A DNA stretch of 64,000 nt, from NCBI RefSeq assembly GCF_000429265.1, contig NZ_KE386871.1:239977-303976 (forward strand), written 5' to 3'. Numbering within the stretch: position 1 is the stretch's first letter; each line of letters starts with the position of its first letter. The notes under the pieces were generated by a model, which had not been told where the DNA came from, did not search any database, and saw nothing but the letters and a program-made list of their open reading frames with translations. Shown here one piece after another: positions 63,027-64,000 of the stretch. A program made the position numbers and the translations under genes. Source of the DNA: Actinomyces gerencseriae DSM 6844 (GTDB lineage Bacteria > Actinomycetota > Actinomycetes > Actinomycetales > Actinomycetaceae).

Positions 63027-64000
63027 ATGCGTCGTCGCACACTCCTCGCCACGGCCATCGGCGCACTGGCCGGACTCGAAGCCTGCTCGGGCACGTTCGG
63101 CAAGTCCGCTCCGGGACCAACCCCGTCAATCGCCCCGATGCCGACCCCGAGCAGGACACCGCGGCCGTCGCCGCCGACCGATACCGCAGTCCCCTCATAT
63201 TTCTCCGACCAGGCCATGTGGCCGGACACCAGAGCCCAGACGAACGCAACGATCACCGCTCTGCACGGACATCATCTGTGCGGGATGATCGCAATCCCCG
63301 AGTTGCAGGAGACCGTCTCCGAAGGTCAGTGCCCCGTTGTCGTCGACTTGAAGGGCCCGACCACCTGGGCATTGACGCCCGACAGCAAGGGGAGCTGGAA
63401 CGCGAGGTTAGTTGACTTGGCGGCGAGTTCCACCCCGGAAGCAGAAGCAACTGCCGGCCCCACCACGACAGCGACCCCAGCACTCCCGGAGATCAGTGTC
63501 GCGACCGGTCCTGCGATCGTGGATGACACCCATGCCTATCTTGTGGCCGGCGTCTATTACGAAGGCGATTCGCAGCCGGGGGGTTCGTATGGAGAACCGG
63601 TGACGTGCGCGATCGACGTGGTCAAGGTTTCCGTTTCCGACTACGCGATCGTAGCATCGGTGCGGCTGGTCGAGGCGTACAAGTTCGACAGACAGCTGCT
63701 CGATCGGGTGTCTTTGAACTTCAATGCCGACCACAGCGCTCTGCTCATAGCCGGAAGCAAGGACCATGACGCCGCAGATGCCAGAGGTTTTGGATTCCGC
63801 CTGAGCGCCACCGATCTGTCGACGCAATTCGACGCGAGCACCGTTCTCACCGGCAGCTATCAGGACATGGACGAAAAAGGGGAGGCATTGACCGCAATGG
63901 ACGAGAACTCGAAGGCGGTATTCGTTTACCTCACCAACGGCACCACAGAGACCACGGAAGACGAATGGCGGATCGAAAGAGTCCAGGACGACTGGATCTA
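63027..64000 (+). CDS. Twin-arginine-type lipoprotein, paralog 3, cut by the window end
   Basis: The first 324 codons are present; the stop is outside the window. It starts MRRRTLLATAIGALAGLEAC, with a basic n-region and probable acylated Cys20, then a Pro/Thr/Ser linker. It shares with paralogs 1 and 2 the segments CPVVVDLKGP, VVKVSVSDYAIV and FRLSATDLSTQFDASTVLTG. A low-complexity Ala/Thr stretch (about 130-150) interrupts the N-terminal part. GGAGG and AAAGGAA precede the ATG. The function is unknown. Confidence 0.75.
   Translation, partial: MRRRTLLATAIGALAGLEACSGTFGKSAPGPTPSIAPMPTPSRTPRPSPPTDTAVPSYFSDQAMWPDTRAQTNATITALHGHHLCGMIAIPELQETVSEGQCPVVVDLKGPTTWALTPDSKGSWNARLVDLAASSTPEAEATAGPTTTATPALPEISVATGPAIVDDTHAYLVAGVYYEGDSQPGGSYGEPVTCAIDVVKVSVSDYAIVASVRLVEAYKFDRQLLDRVSLNFNADHSALLIAGSKDHDAADARGFGFRLSATDLSTQFDASTVLTGSYQDMDEKGEALTAMDENSKAVFVYLTNGTTETTEDEWRIERVQDDWI

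Overview
The window is very GC-rich, densely packed DNA of an actinobacterium. It is most likely a member of the Actinomycetaceae (Actinomyces or a close relative). The grounds are strong G/C third-position bias, many GTG starts and TANNNT -10 boxes placed 6-8 bases before start codons. The gene set also fits: a galactofuranosyltransferase of the GlfT2 type, a fused RmlC-RmlD enzyme, LytR-CpsA-Psr proteins and an FprA-type reductase. The species assignment is inference, because no rRNA gene is present.

Layout. Bases 1-38,400 are a large cell-surface polysaccharide locus made of several short operons. From 1 to 9,000 lie the tail of a LicD protein, two flippases, four glycosyltransferase-related genes, rmlCD and rmlB (the dTDP-rhamnose branch). 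From 9,025 to 16,003 a minus-strand operon runs glf, glfT2, wzm, wzt and a membrane acyltransferase: UDP-galactofuranose supply, galactan polymerisation, export and probable decoration. From 16,156 to 26,826 there are four large DUF6541-type membrane proteins and a two-domain GT2 enzyme. From 26,823 to 37,149, five enzymes spread over three transcription units match WbpA, WbpI, WbpB, WbpE and WbpD. Together they would make UDP-2,3-diacetamido-2,3-dideoxy-mannuronic acid. Three glycosyltransferases and a third flippase are interleaved. A second GT2 plus DUF2304 pair (37,268-38,386) closes the block.

From 38,516 to 47,303 come two LCP ligases, galE, purE, purK, a PIG-V-like membrane mannosyltransferase candidate, a GtrA protein and a DedA protein. 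From 47,404 to 59,726 the content is mainly housekeeping and regulation: two two-component systems, a class III nucleotide cyclase, birA, maf, a MarR regulator, rpmG, tRNA-Met, tRNA-Thr and tRNA-Tyr, htpX, ald and fprA. From 60,000 to the end is a tandem array of three paralogous twin-arginine-type lipoproteins of unknown function, with visibly lower GC. The third runs off the window.

How the genes fit together (inference): rhamnose, galactofuranose and a diacetamido-uronic acid are activated as nucleotide sugars. They are assembled on lipid carriers by GT2 and GT4 enzymes and moved out by three Wzx-like flippases or the Wzm/Wzt transporter. GT-C-type membrane enzymes (DUF6541, PIG-V-like) may extend them from lipid-phosphate sugars made by the GT2/DUF2304 pairs. 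LCP proteins would then attach the product to peptidoglycan. No Wzy polymerase and no rmlA were recognised in the window.

Non-coding structure includes a dispersed 22-bp tandem repeat at three intergenic sites, many apparently leaderless promoters, several long GC hairpins, a 14-bp palindrome upstream of the MarR gene and a duplicated 28-bp gene end. No gap without a gene exceeds 300 bases.
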